In this document: positions 47,541 through 55,574 of the stretch, piece after piece
Position numbering within the stretch: position 1 is the first letter of the stretch
Layout of the letters: every line of letters starts with the position of its first letter
NCBI RefSeq assembly: GCF_000971275.1
Contig: NZ_LAPV01000023.1
Location: forward strand, 1-64,000
DNA from: Devosia psychrophila
GTDB lineage: Bacteria; Pseudomonadota; Alphaproteobacteria; Rhizobiales; Devosiaceae
Length of the DNA stretch: 64,000 nucleotides
Reading direction: 5' to 3'
Notes under the pieces: generated by a model
The model's input: only the letters and a program-made list of their open reading frames with translations
Told to the model about the DNA's origin: nothing
Databases searched by the model: none
Position numbers and translations under genes: made by a program

Positions 47541-47652
47541 TCCCCACCCAACCTCCCCCTGAAAAGGGGAAGGAGCCGATCGTGTTTGCCCCCGATCTAG
47601 CCGAACACGCCGCACTGTACCTCCCCTAGACGGGGGAGACTAGGCGGGGGTG
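47541..47652. repeat. Intergenic palindromic repeat family A, copy 3
   Basis: TTCCCCACCCAACCTCCCCC opens and GGGGGAGACTAGGCGGGGGTG closes; the core includes GCCGATCGTGTTTGCCCCCG and CCGAACACGCCGCACTGTAC. Confidence 0.82.
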
Positions 47653-47669
47653 CGAGAGCCACGATATCG

Positions 47670-47712
47670 CGGCCAAAACGCTTCTCCCTTGATCCCTCCC
47701 CTCAAGGGGGAG
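47670..47712. repeat. Partial family G unit
   Basis: CCAAAACGCTTCTCCCTTGATCCCTCCCCTCAAGGGGGAGGGTGT: the hairpin end of family G without its partner, next to repeat A copy 3. Confidence 0.65.
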
Positions 47713-47727
47713 GGTGTCGACTGCTAA

Positions 47728-48465
47728 CTAGATATCGACCTCGTCATCGCCAAGTCCCTCGATCTCGGCCGCCGCGCGCTTCAAAATCTCAGCCGCATGC
47801 CGCTGCTGATCTTCCGTCCCATGCTTGGCCTTCTTGATCGATTCCTTAAGCGCCCGCCGCGCATCGTTCAGCTCCGGCACCACATCCTTCATGTCGCGGT
47901 CGGCATCCGGGCGCGGACCCCAGCCCGGCCCATGGCCACGATGCGGCGGGCGATTGCCGGCCTCTGGCCCATGACCCTCGTCACGGCCAAACGGCCAGTC
48001 GGCCTTGGCGAATTCGCGAAACCGGTTCATCTGCTCGCCGGCCTTGGCCAGGAAAGCCAGCGTCGATTCGATCGCCTCGCGATTGTTGCTGAGGTGGGCG
48101 CGCCCCTCGTCGGTGATCGTATAGAGCTTCTTGTTGGCGTCGGCCTGCGACGTCACATAGCCGGCCTCTTCAAGGAAGGTCAGCGCCGGATAGACAATGC
48201 CGGGGCTCGGCGTGTAAAAGCCGCCCGACTTTTCCTCGATCGCCTTGATCAGGTCATAGCCATGACGCGGCTGCTGCTCGATCAGGAACAGCGCCACCAG
48301 CCGCAGGTCGCCCGAGGCCAGCATCCGTCCGATGCGGAAATTGCCGCCCATATTACCCCAGCCCTCGCCGCTTTCCATGCCGGCCTGCAGCCGGCCCCAG
48401 CCGCGGCGCGCCATTTCTTCCATGCGGCGCCAGTTGGGTTCGCCGTCTCTCCAATTATTAGCCAT
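47728..48465 (-). CDS. PadR-family transcriptional regulator
   Basis: A 245-residue protein from the ATG at 48465. Residues ~48-125 are a PadR winged helix: DLRLVALFLIEQQPRHGYDL, FYTPSPGIVYPALTFLEEAGYV and KKLYTITDEGRAHL. A Trp/Gly/Arg-rich N-terminal lead and a long helical C-terminus (coiled coil, dimerisation) flank it. A matching operator pair lies in its promoter region, so it is probably autoregulated. There is no obvious transporter target nearby. Confidence 0.93.
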   Translation of the reverse strand: MANNWRDGEPNWRRMEEMARRGWGRLQAGMESGEGWGNMGGNFRIGRMLASGDLRLVALFLIEQQPRHGYDLIKAIEEKSGGFYTPSPGIVYPALTFLEEAGYVTSQADANKKLYTITDEGRAHLSNNREAIESTLAFLAKAGEQMNRFREFAKADWPFGRDEGHGPEAGNRPPHRGHGPGWGPRPDADRDMKDVVPELNDARRALKESIKKAKHGTEDQQRHAAEILKRAAAEIEGLGDDEVDI

Positions 48466-48475
48466 GATAGGTCTC

Positions 48476-48543
48476 CGATATATCTTCGATTCACTGGAAC
48501 AAGAGATCGGCGCGGCTCCCGGCGATTTCAAGATATATCTTGA
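48476..48543. promoter_or_regulatory. Candidate PadR operator pair
   Basis: TCAAGATATATCTTGA (48528-48543) is a perfect 16-base palindrome. A second GATATATCTTCGA (from 48477) lies 51 bases away, just upstream of the padR start. ATAT-containing palindromes are typical PadR operators. Confidence 0.75.
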
Positions 48544-48571
48544 GATAGTTTTCGGAGGGGCTGCCCTACAA

Positions 48572-48602
48572 AAAAAATCCCGCCCGGTTGCCCGGACGGG
48601 AT
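48572..48602 (-). terminator. Terminator of the NDUFA9-like gene
   Basis: On the minus strand ATCCCGTCCGGGCAACCGGG closes into CCCGGTT-type pairing with GCGGGAT, followed by at least seven T residues. Confidence 0.85.
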
Positions 48603-48625
48603 CGTCAATTCAGCTTGGATTGGTA

Positions 48626-49615
48626 CTACAGTATCGGCGCCGGTGCGTTGTCGCGGTCATACTGGCCGCGCTTGCGGAAGCGATACATGTAGCTCGGCAG
48701 GATCGCATCCATCTCGGTCGGCGTGATGCCGAAGGCGGCGAAGGTGCGCTTTTCCCTGATCGCCGCATCGGAGACGACATTGTCCACGCCCAGCAGTTCG
48801 ACCTGGTCGGCGGTCAACAGCGGCGGGAAGGGCAGGAAGGACATTGGCAGCGCCAGCAACTTGGCAATGCCGGACGGTATCGGCAGCATCGGCCGCTTGC
48901 GGCCCGCTTCGCGCTGGATGCGGGCCATCAGGTCGCGATACGTCTCGATCTGCGGTCCACCCAGCTCATAAATCTTGCCAGCCTTGACCTGGCCTTCTGC
49001 CGCCATGGCAAAAGCCTCGGCAACATCGCCCACATAGGCCGGCTGGAAGCGCGTGTCCCCGCCGATCAGTGGCAGCACCGGCAGCATTCGCGCCAGCATG
49101 CCCATCAGGTTGAAGAAGCCGTCGCCCGGACCGAACAGGATCGAGGGTCGCAAGATGATCGCGGTGGGAAACGCCTTGAGCACGGCGACTTCGCCATCCA
49201 GCTTGCTGGCAGCATAGTCGCTGACCCCGGCTGCCATATCGACGCCCAGCGCCGACATATGCACCAGCGTCGTCACGCCGGCAGCCTTGGCAGCCTCGGC
49301 GATGTGGCGCGCGCCATCGGTATGCACCGCGACAAAGCTCTGCACGCCGCGCGACTGCCCGACACCGACGAGGTTGATCACGATATCGGCGCCGCGCACC
49401 GCGTGCTGCACCGAAGCGGCATTGCGGATATTGGCCTGAATCGGCTGGATTTGCCCGACGCTACCGAACATCTTGACGTGCCCGGCAAGGCCCGGCCGGC
49501 GCACGGCGACCCGGATGCGGTGGCCACTCTTGGCCAGCGCTTGCACGATCTGGGTGCCGACAAAGCCCGCGCCGCCAAAAATGGTGACGAGTTTGGGTTC
49601 GATACGGTCCATCAT
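48626..49615 (-). CDS. NAD(P)-binding protein of the complex I NDUFA9 type
   Basis: Atypical SDR of 329 residues related to mitochondrial complex I accessory subunit NDUFA9. TIFGGAGFVGTQIVQAL is the dinucleotide loop, followed by VINLVGVGQSRGVQSF, HMSALGVD, DYAASKLDGEVAV (YxxxK), ILRPSILFGPGDGFFN and YELGGPQIETYRDLM. The C-terminal segment SFLPFPPLLTADQVELL is family-specific. In alphaproteobacteria the gene is scattered; a role in complex I assembly is inferred from the family. Confidence 0.92.
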   Translation of the reverse strand: MMDRIEPKLVTIFGGAGFVGTQIVQALAKSGHRIRVAVRRPGLAGHVKMFGSVGQIQPIQANIRNAASVQHAVRGADIVINLVGVGQSRGVQSFVAVHTDGARHIAEAAKAAGVTTLVHMSALGVDMAAGVSDYAASKLDGEVAVLKAFPTAIILRPSILFGPGDGFFNLMGMLARMLPVLPLIGGDTRFQPAYVGDVAEAFAMAAEGQVKAGKIYELGGPQIETYRDLMARIQREAGRKRPMLPIPSGIAKLLALPMSFLPFPPLLTADQVELLGVDNVVSDAAIREKRTFAAFGITPTEMDAILPSYMYRFRKRGQYDRDNAPAPIL

Positions 49616-49755
49616 GATGCTCCGGCAAAAGGCTGTATTTAGCCCCGCTTCTACCCCAGGCAGCCCGCCGCTGTCGAGGCCCGCAGCCAGGAATCGGCTT
49701 GACTCCGACAGCAGTTTGTTCTTGATTTGTTCGAGAGCATTGAAGGAGTTTTGCC

Positions 49756-50118
49756 ATGTCCGAAGCCCACACCTACCATGGCCAGTGTCACTGCGGCGCC
49801 GTACAATATGATGTCAGCACGGCGCTCGATGGCATGGGCGACTGCAATTGTTCGCGCTGCCGCCGCGTCGGCTGGGTGCTGCAATCGGCCCCCGCCGGTC
49901 AGTTCACTTTGCTCAGCGGCGCCGATAACCTCACCAGCTATCGCTTCAACACCGAAAATATCGAACATCTGTTCTGCAAGACCTGCGGCATCGAGAGCTT
50001 TGCCCGCGGTGGCGACGGCAAGGGCAATGCCATGGTTATGATCAACGTCAACTGCCTCGAGCCCGCCATCGCGGTCGATCGCAGCATGATCAAGCACTGG
50101 GATGGCGCCAACTGGTAA
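49756..50118 (+). CDS. GFA-family (Mss4-like fold) zinc protein
   Basis: A 120-residue protein with the family's zinc ligands: CHCGAVQYDV, CNCSRCRRVG and FCKTCGIESF. The fold was named after glutathione-dependent formaldehyde-activating enzyme, but most members have unknown substrates. AAGGAG lies 9 bases before the ATG. Divergent from the NDUFA9-like gene. Confidence 0.92.
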   Translation: MSEAHTYHGQCHCGAVQYDVSTALDGMGDCNCSRCRRVGWVLQSAPAGQFTLLSGADNLTSYRFNTENIEHLFCKTCGIESFARGGDGKGNAMVMINVNCLEPAIAVDRSMIKHWDGANW

Positions 50119-50156
50119 GCCCATGTTGGCAAAATGACAAACTCGCAACAAGCGCA

Positions 50157-50185
50157 TTGACATGGGCCTGCGCCACCCCTAGTTA
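50157..50185 (+). promoter_or_regulatory. Promoter of tRNA-Leu
   Basis: TTGACA (perfect), 17 bases, TAGTTA; transcription would start 3-6 bases before the mature tRNA. Confidence 0.7.
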
Positions 50186-50196
50186 CACCCCCGCTA

Positions 50197-50281
50197 GCCC
50201 AGATGGCGGAATTGGTAGACGCGCACGGTTCAGGTCCGTGTACCGCAAGGTGTGGAGGTTCGAGTCCTCTTCTGGGCACCA
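50197..50281 (+). tRNA. tRNA-Leu (anticodon CAG), CCA encoded
   Basis: An 85-base cloverleaf: acceptor GCCCAGA / TCTGGGC, D-arm GCGGAATTGGTAGACGC, anticodon stem CACGG / CCGTG with loop TTCAGGT (CAG at 50231-50233), long class II variable arm, T-loop GGTTCGAGTCC, discriminator A and genomic CCA. It reads CUG, the main Leu codon at this GC content. Confidence 0.98.
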
Positions 50282-50286
50282 ATTTT

Positions 50287-50329
50287 CAAAACCCCGGTCT
50301 CGACGCAAGTCGCGGCCGGGGTTTTGCTT
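50287..50329 (+). terminator. Terminator after tRNA-Leu
   Basis: CAAAACCCCGG / CCGGGGTTTTG stem with an inner GCGAC-type arm, then CTTTTTC. Confidence 0.88.
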
Positions 50330-50374
50330 TTTCGGCTTGTTATTGCGTTTTCACGATCGTACCCACCCAGGGTG

Positions 50375-50477
50375 TTACTTCGGCCTTGAGCCGAGGCCCA
50401 TCCCAGATCCGCGCGGCAGCCCCAAGGTGGCGCATAAACCACCTCAGGATGGATCCTGGCTCAAAGGCCGGGATGAC
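50375..50477. repeat. Intergenic palindromic repeat family C, copy 2
   Basis: TTACTTCGGCCTTGAGCCGAGGCCCATCCC on one side and GGATGGATCCTGGCTCAAAGG on the other, same layout as the 17.35 kb copy. It fills most of the tRNA-RNase D gap. Confidence 0.82.
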
Positions 50478-50574
50478 ATCGATTATTGAGGCAGCATCGG
50501 CAACACGTCCCTTGCCTTTCCATTGCCCCGATGCTGTGTCATCACGAATACGACTGATTTCTCGAGAGCATCCC

Positions 50575-51189
50575 ATGGCCATCCGACTCCACCGCGGCGA
50601 CCTGCCGGACCTTTCCCGTTATGGCCGCGATGTGGCGATCGATACCGAGACCATGGGGCTTGATCCGCATCGCGATCGCCTCTGCGTTATCCAGCTGTCG
50701 CCCGGCGACGGCAGTGCCGACGTGATCCAGCTTCCCCAGGGCGTCAACGAGGCCCCCAACCTGGTCAAGCTGCTCGGCGATCCGGCCGTCACCAAGATTT
50801 TCCATTATGCCCGTTTCGACGTGGCGGCCCTCAAGAACCGCTTTGGGGTCGTCACCGGCCCGATCTATTGCACCAAGATCGCCAGCAAGCTGGTGCGCAC
50901 CTATACCGACCGCCACGGCCTCAAGGATCTGGCGCGCGAATTGCTCAATGTCGACCTGTCCAAGCAGCAGCAGAGCTCCGACTGGGGTGCCGAAAAGCTC
51001 AGTGATGCGCAGCTCGACTATGCCGCTTCCGATGTGCTCTACCTGCACGATCTCAAGCGCCATCTCGATCGCATGCTGAAGCGCGAAGGCCGCATGGAAC
51101 TGGCACAGGCCTGTTTCGATTTCCTCAAAACGCGCTGCGAGCTTGATCTGCTAGGTTGGGAAGAAACCGATATCTTCGCCCACAGCTGA
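50575..51189 (+). CDS. RNase D-like 3'-5' exonuclease
   Basis: A 204-residue DEDDy exonuclease domain: AIDTETMGL (D-x-E), FHYARFDVAAL (second Asp) and DYAASDVLYLHDL (YxxxD). It lacks the C-terminal HRDC domains of enteric RNase D; the short form is usual in alphaproteobacteria. The family trims tRNA 3' ends and other structured RNA. The ATG at 50575 is chosen; the frame runs on upstream through the tRNA without meaning. It leads into lptCAB, with 13 bases to lptC. Confidence 0.93.
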   Translation: MAIRLHRGDLPDLSRYGRDVAIDTETMGLDPHRDRLCVIQLSPGDGSADVIQLPQGVNEAPNLVKLLGDPAVTKIFHYARFDVAALKNRFGVVTGPIYCTKIASKLVRTYTDRHGLKDLARELLNVDLSKQQQSSDWGAEKLSDAQLDYAASDVLYLHDLKRHLDRMLKREGRMELAQACFDFLKTRCELDLLGWEETDIFAHS

Positions 51190-51202
51190 AGGCGGAGGAT
51201 GA

Positions 51203-51886
51203 ATGAATCTGCACGCCGACGCGGCTCAACGCCTTAAAATCTACCAGGGTCTGCAGGCCCGCAATCGCGTTGTTGCCGTTTTGCGCCTTGGCGTGCCGGC
51301 CATGGGTGCGGTGGCGCTGGCGCTGCTGGTCGGCCAGATTTATCTGTCCAGCCTCGGCAGCCGCTTCGGCGTCGGCAAGATCACCGTGACCCGCGAGAGC
51401 GTCAGCGTCGATGCTCCCCAATATGCCGGCCTGCTCGATGATGGCACCGCATATCGCGTTTCGGCTACATCGGCGCAGGCGGCAACCGGTGCGACCGACC
51501 AGATAGCGCTGACTCATTCGCGGCTGGTGATGACCCGCCCCACTGGCGTTGCCACCACGGTCGAGGCCGAGGCGGCCCTGCTGGATACCACCCGTGAACT
51601 GGTGGTGATCAAGGATATCGCCCATGTCTCGACCTCCGAGGGAACCAAGGGCGTCGTCGCCGATTCCATCTTCGATTATAAAACGCAGTCGCTGGTCGGC
51701 CAGGGTCCGGTCACCATCGATTATGCCGATGGCACCCATCTGGTTGCCGAAGGCCTGACCTACAATGCGATCACGATGATCTGGACATTCACCCGCTCCA
51801 CGGTCACCTTGCCCGATACGCCAGGCGCCGATCCTGAAGCTGCCGATCCTGAAGCCGCAAAGACAACCGAGATGACCGTCCCATGA
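51203..51886 (+). CDS. lptC: LPS export protein LptC
   Basis: Bitopic inner-membrane protein of the Lpt bridge that passes LPS from LptBFG to LptA. It has 227 residues with a single membrane helix (~27-48), then a periplasmic beta-jellyroll. The C-terminal tail repeats ADPEA twice. GGAGG six bases before the ATG. Sequence conservation is low, as usual for LptC; position just before lptA and lptB supports the call. Confidence 0.88.
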   Translation: MNLHADAAQRLKIYQGLQARNRVVAVLRLGVPAMGAVALALLVGQIYLSSLGSRFGVGKITVTRESVSVDAPQYAGLLDDGTAYRVSATSAQAATGATDQIALTHSRLVMTRPTGVATTVEAEAALLDTTRELVVIKDIAHVSTSEGTKGVVADSIFDYKTQSLVGQGPVTIDYADGTHLVAEGLTYNAITMIWTFTRSTVTLPDTPGADPEAADPEAAKTTEMTVP

Positions 51887-52335
51887 TCAAGCGCTTGTTG
51901 CTGATTGCTGCCCTGGCCCTGCTCGCGCTGCCCGTTGCCGCCCAGCAACCGGTAAAAATCACCGCGGATCTGTTCACCGTCGACGAGACCACCCGCGAAG
52001 CCGTGTTCACCGGCAGTGTCGTGGTCGTCCATCCATCGGTAAAGGTCTGGGCCGAAAAGGTCGTCGCCATTTATGGCGAAGGCGGCACTACCGATATCGA
52101 GAGCTTTGTCGCTACCGGCTCGGTGCGCCTGGTTACCCCCGAGCAGGACGCGACCGGCGATAAGGCCGTTTTCACCCCCGGCGACCAGATGTTACGCCTC
52201 ACCGGCAATGTGAATGTGGTCAACAGTGGCGGTACCGTTGCGGCCAATGAATTGGTGGTCAATCTCGAGACCAACGTATCGACCTTTACCAGCACCGGCG
52301 GTGGCCGCGTCACCGGGGTATTCACCTCGCAATGA
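51883..52335 (+). CDS. lptA: Periplasmic LPS transport protein LptA (OstA-like)
   Basis: Periplasmic bridge component, 150 residues, signal peptide MIKRLLLIAALALLALPVAA. The mature jellyroll shows VKITADLFTVDETTREAVFTG, VWAEKVVAIYGEG, DKAVFTPGDQMLRLTGNV and VAANELVVNLET, the OstA pattern. Overlaps lptC and lptB by four bases each, so the three are co-translated. Confidence 0.93.
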   Translation: MIKRLLLIAALALLALPVAAQQPVKITADLFTVDETTREAVFTGSVVVVHPSVKVWAEKVVAIYGEGGTTDIESFVATGSVRLVTPEQDATGDKAVFTPGDQMLRLTGNVNVVNSGGTVAANELVVNLETNVSTFTSTGGGRVTGVFTSQ

Positions 52336-53090
52336 CCGCTCAAACCGACAAGCCGCGCGTCGACCAGACCGGCTGGCTGGTTGCCCATGGACTCGCCAAG
52401 AGTTTTGGCAAGCGCATCGTCGTGCGTGACGTGTCCATCGCCGTGCGGCGTGGCGAAGCGGTGGGCCTGCTTGGCCCCAATGGCGCCGGCAAGACCACGG
52501 TTTTCACCATGATCATGGGTCTGCTCAAGCCCGACAGCGGCTTGATCAGCCTCGATGGCCGCGACATCACCCGGCTGCCGCTGTTCCAGCGCGGCCGGCT
52601 CGGCATCGGCTATTTGCCGCAGGAGCCCTCGATTTTCCGCGGCCTCACGGTCGCCGGCAACATCATGGCGGTGCTCGAAAACCACGTAAAAAATCGCGAC
52701 GAGCGCCACGCTCGGCTCGAAGCCCTGCTGGAAGAATTCTCAATCCGTCACCTCGCCAAATCCAATGCGCTGGCCCTGTCCGGTGGTGAACGCCGCCGCG
52801 TTGAGATCGCCCGCGCCCTCGCTGCCGATCCGGTGTTCATGCTGCTCGACGAGCCGTTCGCCGGCGTCGACCCCATCGCCGTTATCGAGGTCAAGGGCCT
52901 TGTCCACCAGCTCACTCGCCGCGGCATCGGCGTGCTGATCACCGACCACGCCGTGCGCGAAACCCTGGGCCTGGTCGATCGCGCCTACGTCATCCACGGC
53001 GGCAAGGTGATGATCCAGGGCAAACCCGAAACCATCAGCGCCGACCCGGACGCGCGCCGGGTGTATCTTGGCGAGGGATTCGAGCTTTAA
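52332..53090 (+). CDS. lptB: LPS export ABC transporter ATP-binding protein LptB
   Basis: Cytoplasmic ATPase of LptB2FG. It has 252 residues: Walker A LLGPNGAGKTT (~52-62), Q-loop YLPQEPSIF, signature LSGGERRRVEIARAL (~150), Walker B MLLDEPFAGVDPIA and the switch His in ITDHAVRETL. lptFG are not in the window. Confidence 0.97.
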   Translation: MTAQTDKPRVDQTGWLVAHGLAKSFGKRIVVRDVSIAVRRGEAVGLLGPNGAGKTTVFTMIMGLLKPDSGLISLDGRDITRLPLFQRGRLGIGYLPQEPSIFRGLTVAGNIMAVLENHVKNRDERHARLEALLEEFSIRHLAKSNALALSGGERRRVEIARALAADPVFMLLDEPFAGVDPIAVIEVKGLVHQLTRRGIGVLITDHAVRETLGLVDRAYVIHGGKVMIQGKPETISADPDARRVYLGEGFEL

Positions 53091-53106
53091 AGCCGAACCA
53101 TCCCAG

Positions 53107-53222
53107 TACCCCCACCCAACCTCCCCCTGATGGGGGAGGTGTCGCGTCCGGTGTCCGGCACAGACCGTACCAAACACGCGATCTGTCCCTCCCCCTTTTC
53201 AGGGGGAGGCTAGGTGGGGGTA
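53107..53222. repeat. Intergenic palindromic repeat family A, copy 4
   Basis: TACCCCCACCCAACCTCCCC to GGGGGAGGCTAGGTGGGGGTA, with CCCCCTGATGGGGG and CCCCCTTTTCAGGGGG hairpins. It separates lptB from the rpoN promoter. Confidence 0.88.
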
Positions 53223-53260
53223 TTCTTCCTTCCTGACTACTCTTCGCTGAGTTAATCACT

Positions 53261-53275
53261 TGGCACAGAACTTGC
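53261..53275 (+). promoter_or_regulatory. Sigma-54 (-24/-12) promoter of rpoN
   Basis: TGGCACAGAACTTGC matches the RpoN consensus TGGCAC-N5-TTGC exactly, with the required GG-N10-GC spacing. Transcription would start near 53287, about 80 bases before the rpoN ATG. Confidence 0.8.
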
Positions 53276-53367
53276 CCTCACTCTTGCCCGCTGCCAAAAA
53301 ATCAGTCATGGTCCGCCCGGGAAGTCGCCGGAAGCGGCAATGGTTTTGCACTAAGGGTCTGGACTTA

Positions 53368-54906
53368 ATGGCACTTTCGCCGCGTCTTGAATTCCGTCAG
53401 GCCCAGAGCCTGACACTGACGCCGCAACTGATGCAGTCGATTAGGCTGCTGCAGTTGAGCCATCTTGAGCTCAATGATTTCGTCGATGCCGAACTGTTGC
53501 GCAATCCGCTGTTGGAGCGCGAAGACGGCTCCGAACCCGGCGATGCCGAGCCCGCCGAAATTCCCGAACGTAGCCAGGAAATCAACGCCTACGAAGACAC
53601 CGTCGATCGCGGCGACCGCATCCAGGACGCCGATTCCATCGCCGATGGCTATGATACCGCCGTCGAAAACGTCTTCCCTGACCAGACCGCGCAGGACCAG
53701 CTCAACCCGCAGAGTCGGCTCGACCGTAACGGCAGTAGCGAAGGCGGCGAAGCGCCCGACATCGACCAGTTCGTTGCCTCAAAACCCTTGCTCAGCGAGC
53801 ATCTCGAAAACCAGTCCAACATGATCCTGCGTACGGCGGCCGACCGGCTGATCGCGCGCCACCTGATCGATGGGCTGAACGAAGCCGGCTATCTCACCAC
53901 CGACCTTGATGCGCTGGCCGAACAGCTTGGCGCCGAACTCGCCGATATCGTCGCCGTGCTGGAGGCGCTGCAGGGCTGCGACCCGGTCGGCGTATTTGCC
54001 CGTTCGGTGCCCGAATGCCTCGCCATTCAACTGCGCGATCGTGACCGTCTCGACCCGATGATGATGGATTTGCTGAACAATATCGGCATGCTGGCCGAGC
54101 ACGATATGGCCGGCCTGATGCGCGCCGTCGGCTGCGACCGCGAAGACCTCAAGGACATGCTGGCCGAGATCCGCCAGCTCGACCCCAAGCCGGGCCTGGC
54201 CTTTGATTCCGGCCCGGTCGAATCGGTGGTGCCGGATGTATTCGTGCGCCGGGGCAATGATGGTGCCTGGCAGATCGAGCTCAATTCCGAGACCCTGCCG
54301 CGCGTGCTGGTCAACCGGGTCTATTACGCCACAGTGACCAAGAAGGCCCGCGGCCCCGGCGAAAAGAGCTTCCTCAGCGATTGCCTCGCCACCGCAAACT
54401 GGCTGACCAAGAGTCTGGACCAGCGGGCCCAGACCATCCTCAAGGTTGCCGCCGAAATCACCCGCCAGCAGGATGGTTTTCTCACCCACGGCATCGCCCA
54501 TCTCAGGCCGATGACGCTCAAGATGGTCGCCGAAACCATCAACATGCATGAATCGACAGTGAGCCGCGTTACCTCCAACAAATACATGGCGACGCCGCGA
54601 GGCCTCTACGAGATGAAATATTTCTTCACCACCGCCATCTCGTCCAGCGACGGCGGCAGCGACCATTCCGCCGAAGCCGTGCGCCATCGCATCCGCCAGC
54701 TGATCGATGCCGAAATTATGATCGATGTCCTCTCCGACGACACCATCGCCGAAATGCTCAAAAAAGAACAAGGCATCGACGTCGCCCGCCGCACCGTCGC
54801 CAAATACCGCGAAGGCATGAACATCCCGTCGTCGGTGATCAGAAGGCGACAGAAGAAGAACTTCGAAGCGGCCGAAGGCAAATTCGCCCCAGTGCGGCGA
54901 ACGTAG
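53368..54906 (+). CDS. rpoN: RNA polymerase sigma-54 factor RpoN
   Basis: Directs RNA polymerase to -24/-12 promoters; needs AAA+ activators. It has 512 residues from the ATG at 53368. The Gln/Leu-rich activator-interacting region I is LEFRQAQSLTLTPQLMQSIRLLQL, followed by an acidic region II, the core-binding domain, a helix-turn-helix (LKMVAETINMHESTVSRVTSNKY) and the RpoN box VARRTVAKYRE (~472-482). A perfect sigma-54 promoter lies upstream, implying autoregulation. Confidence 0.97.
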   Translation: MALSPRLEFRQAQSLTLTPQLMQSIRLLQLSHLELNDFVDAELLRNPLLEREDGSEPGDAEPAEIPERSQEINAYEDTVDRGDRIQDADSIADGYDTAVENVFPDQTAQDQLNPQSRLDRNGSSEGGEAPDIDQFVASKPLLSEHLENQSNMILRTAADRLIARHLIDGLNEAGYLTTDLDALAEQLGAELADIVAVLEALQGCDPVGVFARSVPECLAIQLRDRDRLDPMMMDLLNNIGMLAEHDMAGLMRAVGCDREDLKDMLAEIRQLDPKPGLAFDSGPVESVVPDVFVRRGNDGAWQIELNSETLPRVLVNRVYYATVTKKARGPGEKSFLSDCLATANWLTKSLDQRAQTILKVAAEITRQQDGFLTHGIAHLRPMTLKMVAETINMHESTVSRVTSNKYMATPRGLYEMKYFFTTAISSSDGGSDHSAEAVRHRIRQLIDAEIMIDVLSDDTIAEMLKKEQGIDVARRTVAKYREGMNIPSSVIRRRQKKNFEAAEGKFAPVRRT

Positions 54907-54964
54907 CTGAGAAGGTCATGAGGGCTATGCCCGAATGGCACGAACGCTCCGCCCCCCTTCCTTC

Positions 54965-55041
54965 TCCCTCGGGCTCGATCCAAGGGCCACTCACCGCTTG
55001 CGCCGAATTGAGAACGCCCCTCGGGTCAAGCCCGAGGGAAA
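54965..55041. repeat. Family B repeat, two-unit copy
   Basis: CCCTCGGGCTCGATCCAAGGG (decayed) and CCCTCGGGTCAAGCCCGAGGG; core CACTCACCGCTTGCGCCG resembles the 34.8 kb copy. Confidence 0.8.
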
Positions 55042-55072
55042 ATCAGCGCGGTGAATTGAACCTCTATTGGGG

Positions 55073-55188
55073 CCAAACGACCCCCACCCTTGATCCCTCC
55101 CCACAGGTGGGAGGGAGACGATGAACACGGGCTTCAGCGCTGGCGCTTCCCTCCCCTGAATGGGGAGGGAATGAGGGTGGGGTGATGG
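55073..55188. repeat. Intergenic palindromic repeat family G, full copy 2
   Basis: Inverse orientation to the 26.2 kb copy: AAACGACCCCCACCCTTGAT, a CTCCCCACAGGTGGGAG hairpin, a core with ACGATGAACAC, then CTCCCCTGAATGGGGAG and GGAATGAGGGTGGGGTGATGG. The rest of the rpoN-hpf gap (55189-55462) shows no gene. Confidence 0.85.
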
Positions 55189-55462
55189 TTAAACGCGAAT
55201 CCATGCCGCATGGTGACCGACCGCGGGATTGAGGCGTTGCCCACCCCCAACAAATCACCCGATCTGCCTTAACCGCTCGCGAAGGCTAAGGCCATTGTGA
55301 GGCGAAGTCCAAGCGATAAACGAACCCCGAAGGGCACTTGCGCATTGCGTCACTGGCGCAGGCGGGTCTAGCATTGCGCCTGTCACATACCCAGATCGAG
55401 TGTGTGACAGACGTGATCCCGAAAACCCGGGAACCGGCTTTTCGAGACCTCGCGTCGACTGG

Positions 55463-55509
55463 CGCGTTTCCAGCAAAAGTGCTTGCCATTTTTGCGGTTT
55501 GGAAACGTG
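55463..55509. repeat. Intergenic palindromic repeat family F, copy 2
   Basis: GCGCGTTTCCAGCAAAAGTGC ... TTTTTGCGGTTTGGAAACGTG, the same arms as the 42557 copy. Confidence 0.75.
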
Positions 55510-55574
55510 ACCGGAAGCACTGGAGCCTGCCCATAGCGGGAAGGCTTCTCCAACGACAAAAGGAAGAGGAAGCC

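Noticed and set aside
51840-51870. Short direct repeat (GATCCTGAAGC twice) at the end of lptC as a functional element
   Set aside because: It is in frame, encodes a short ADPEA duplication in a disordered tail, and needs no special explanation.
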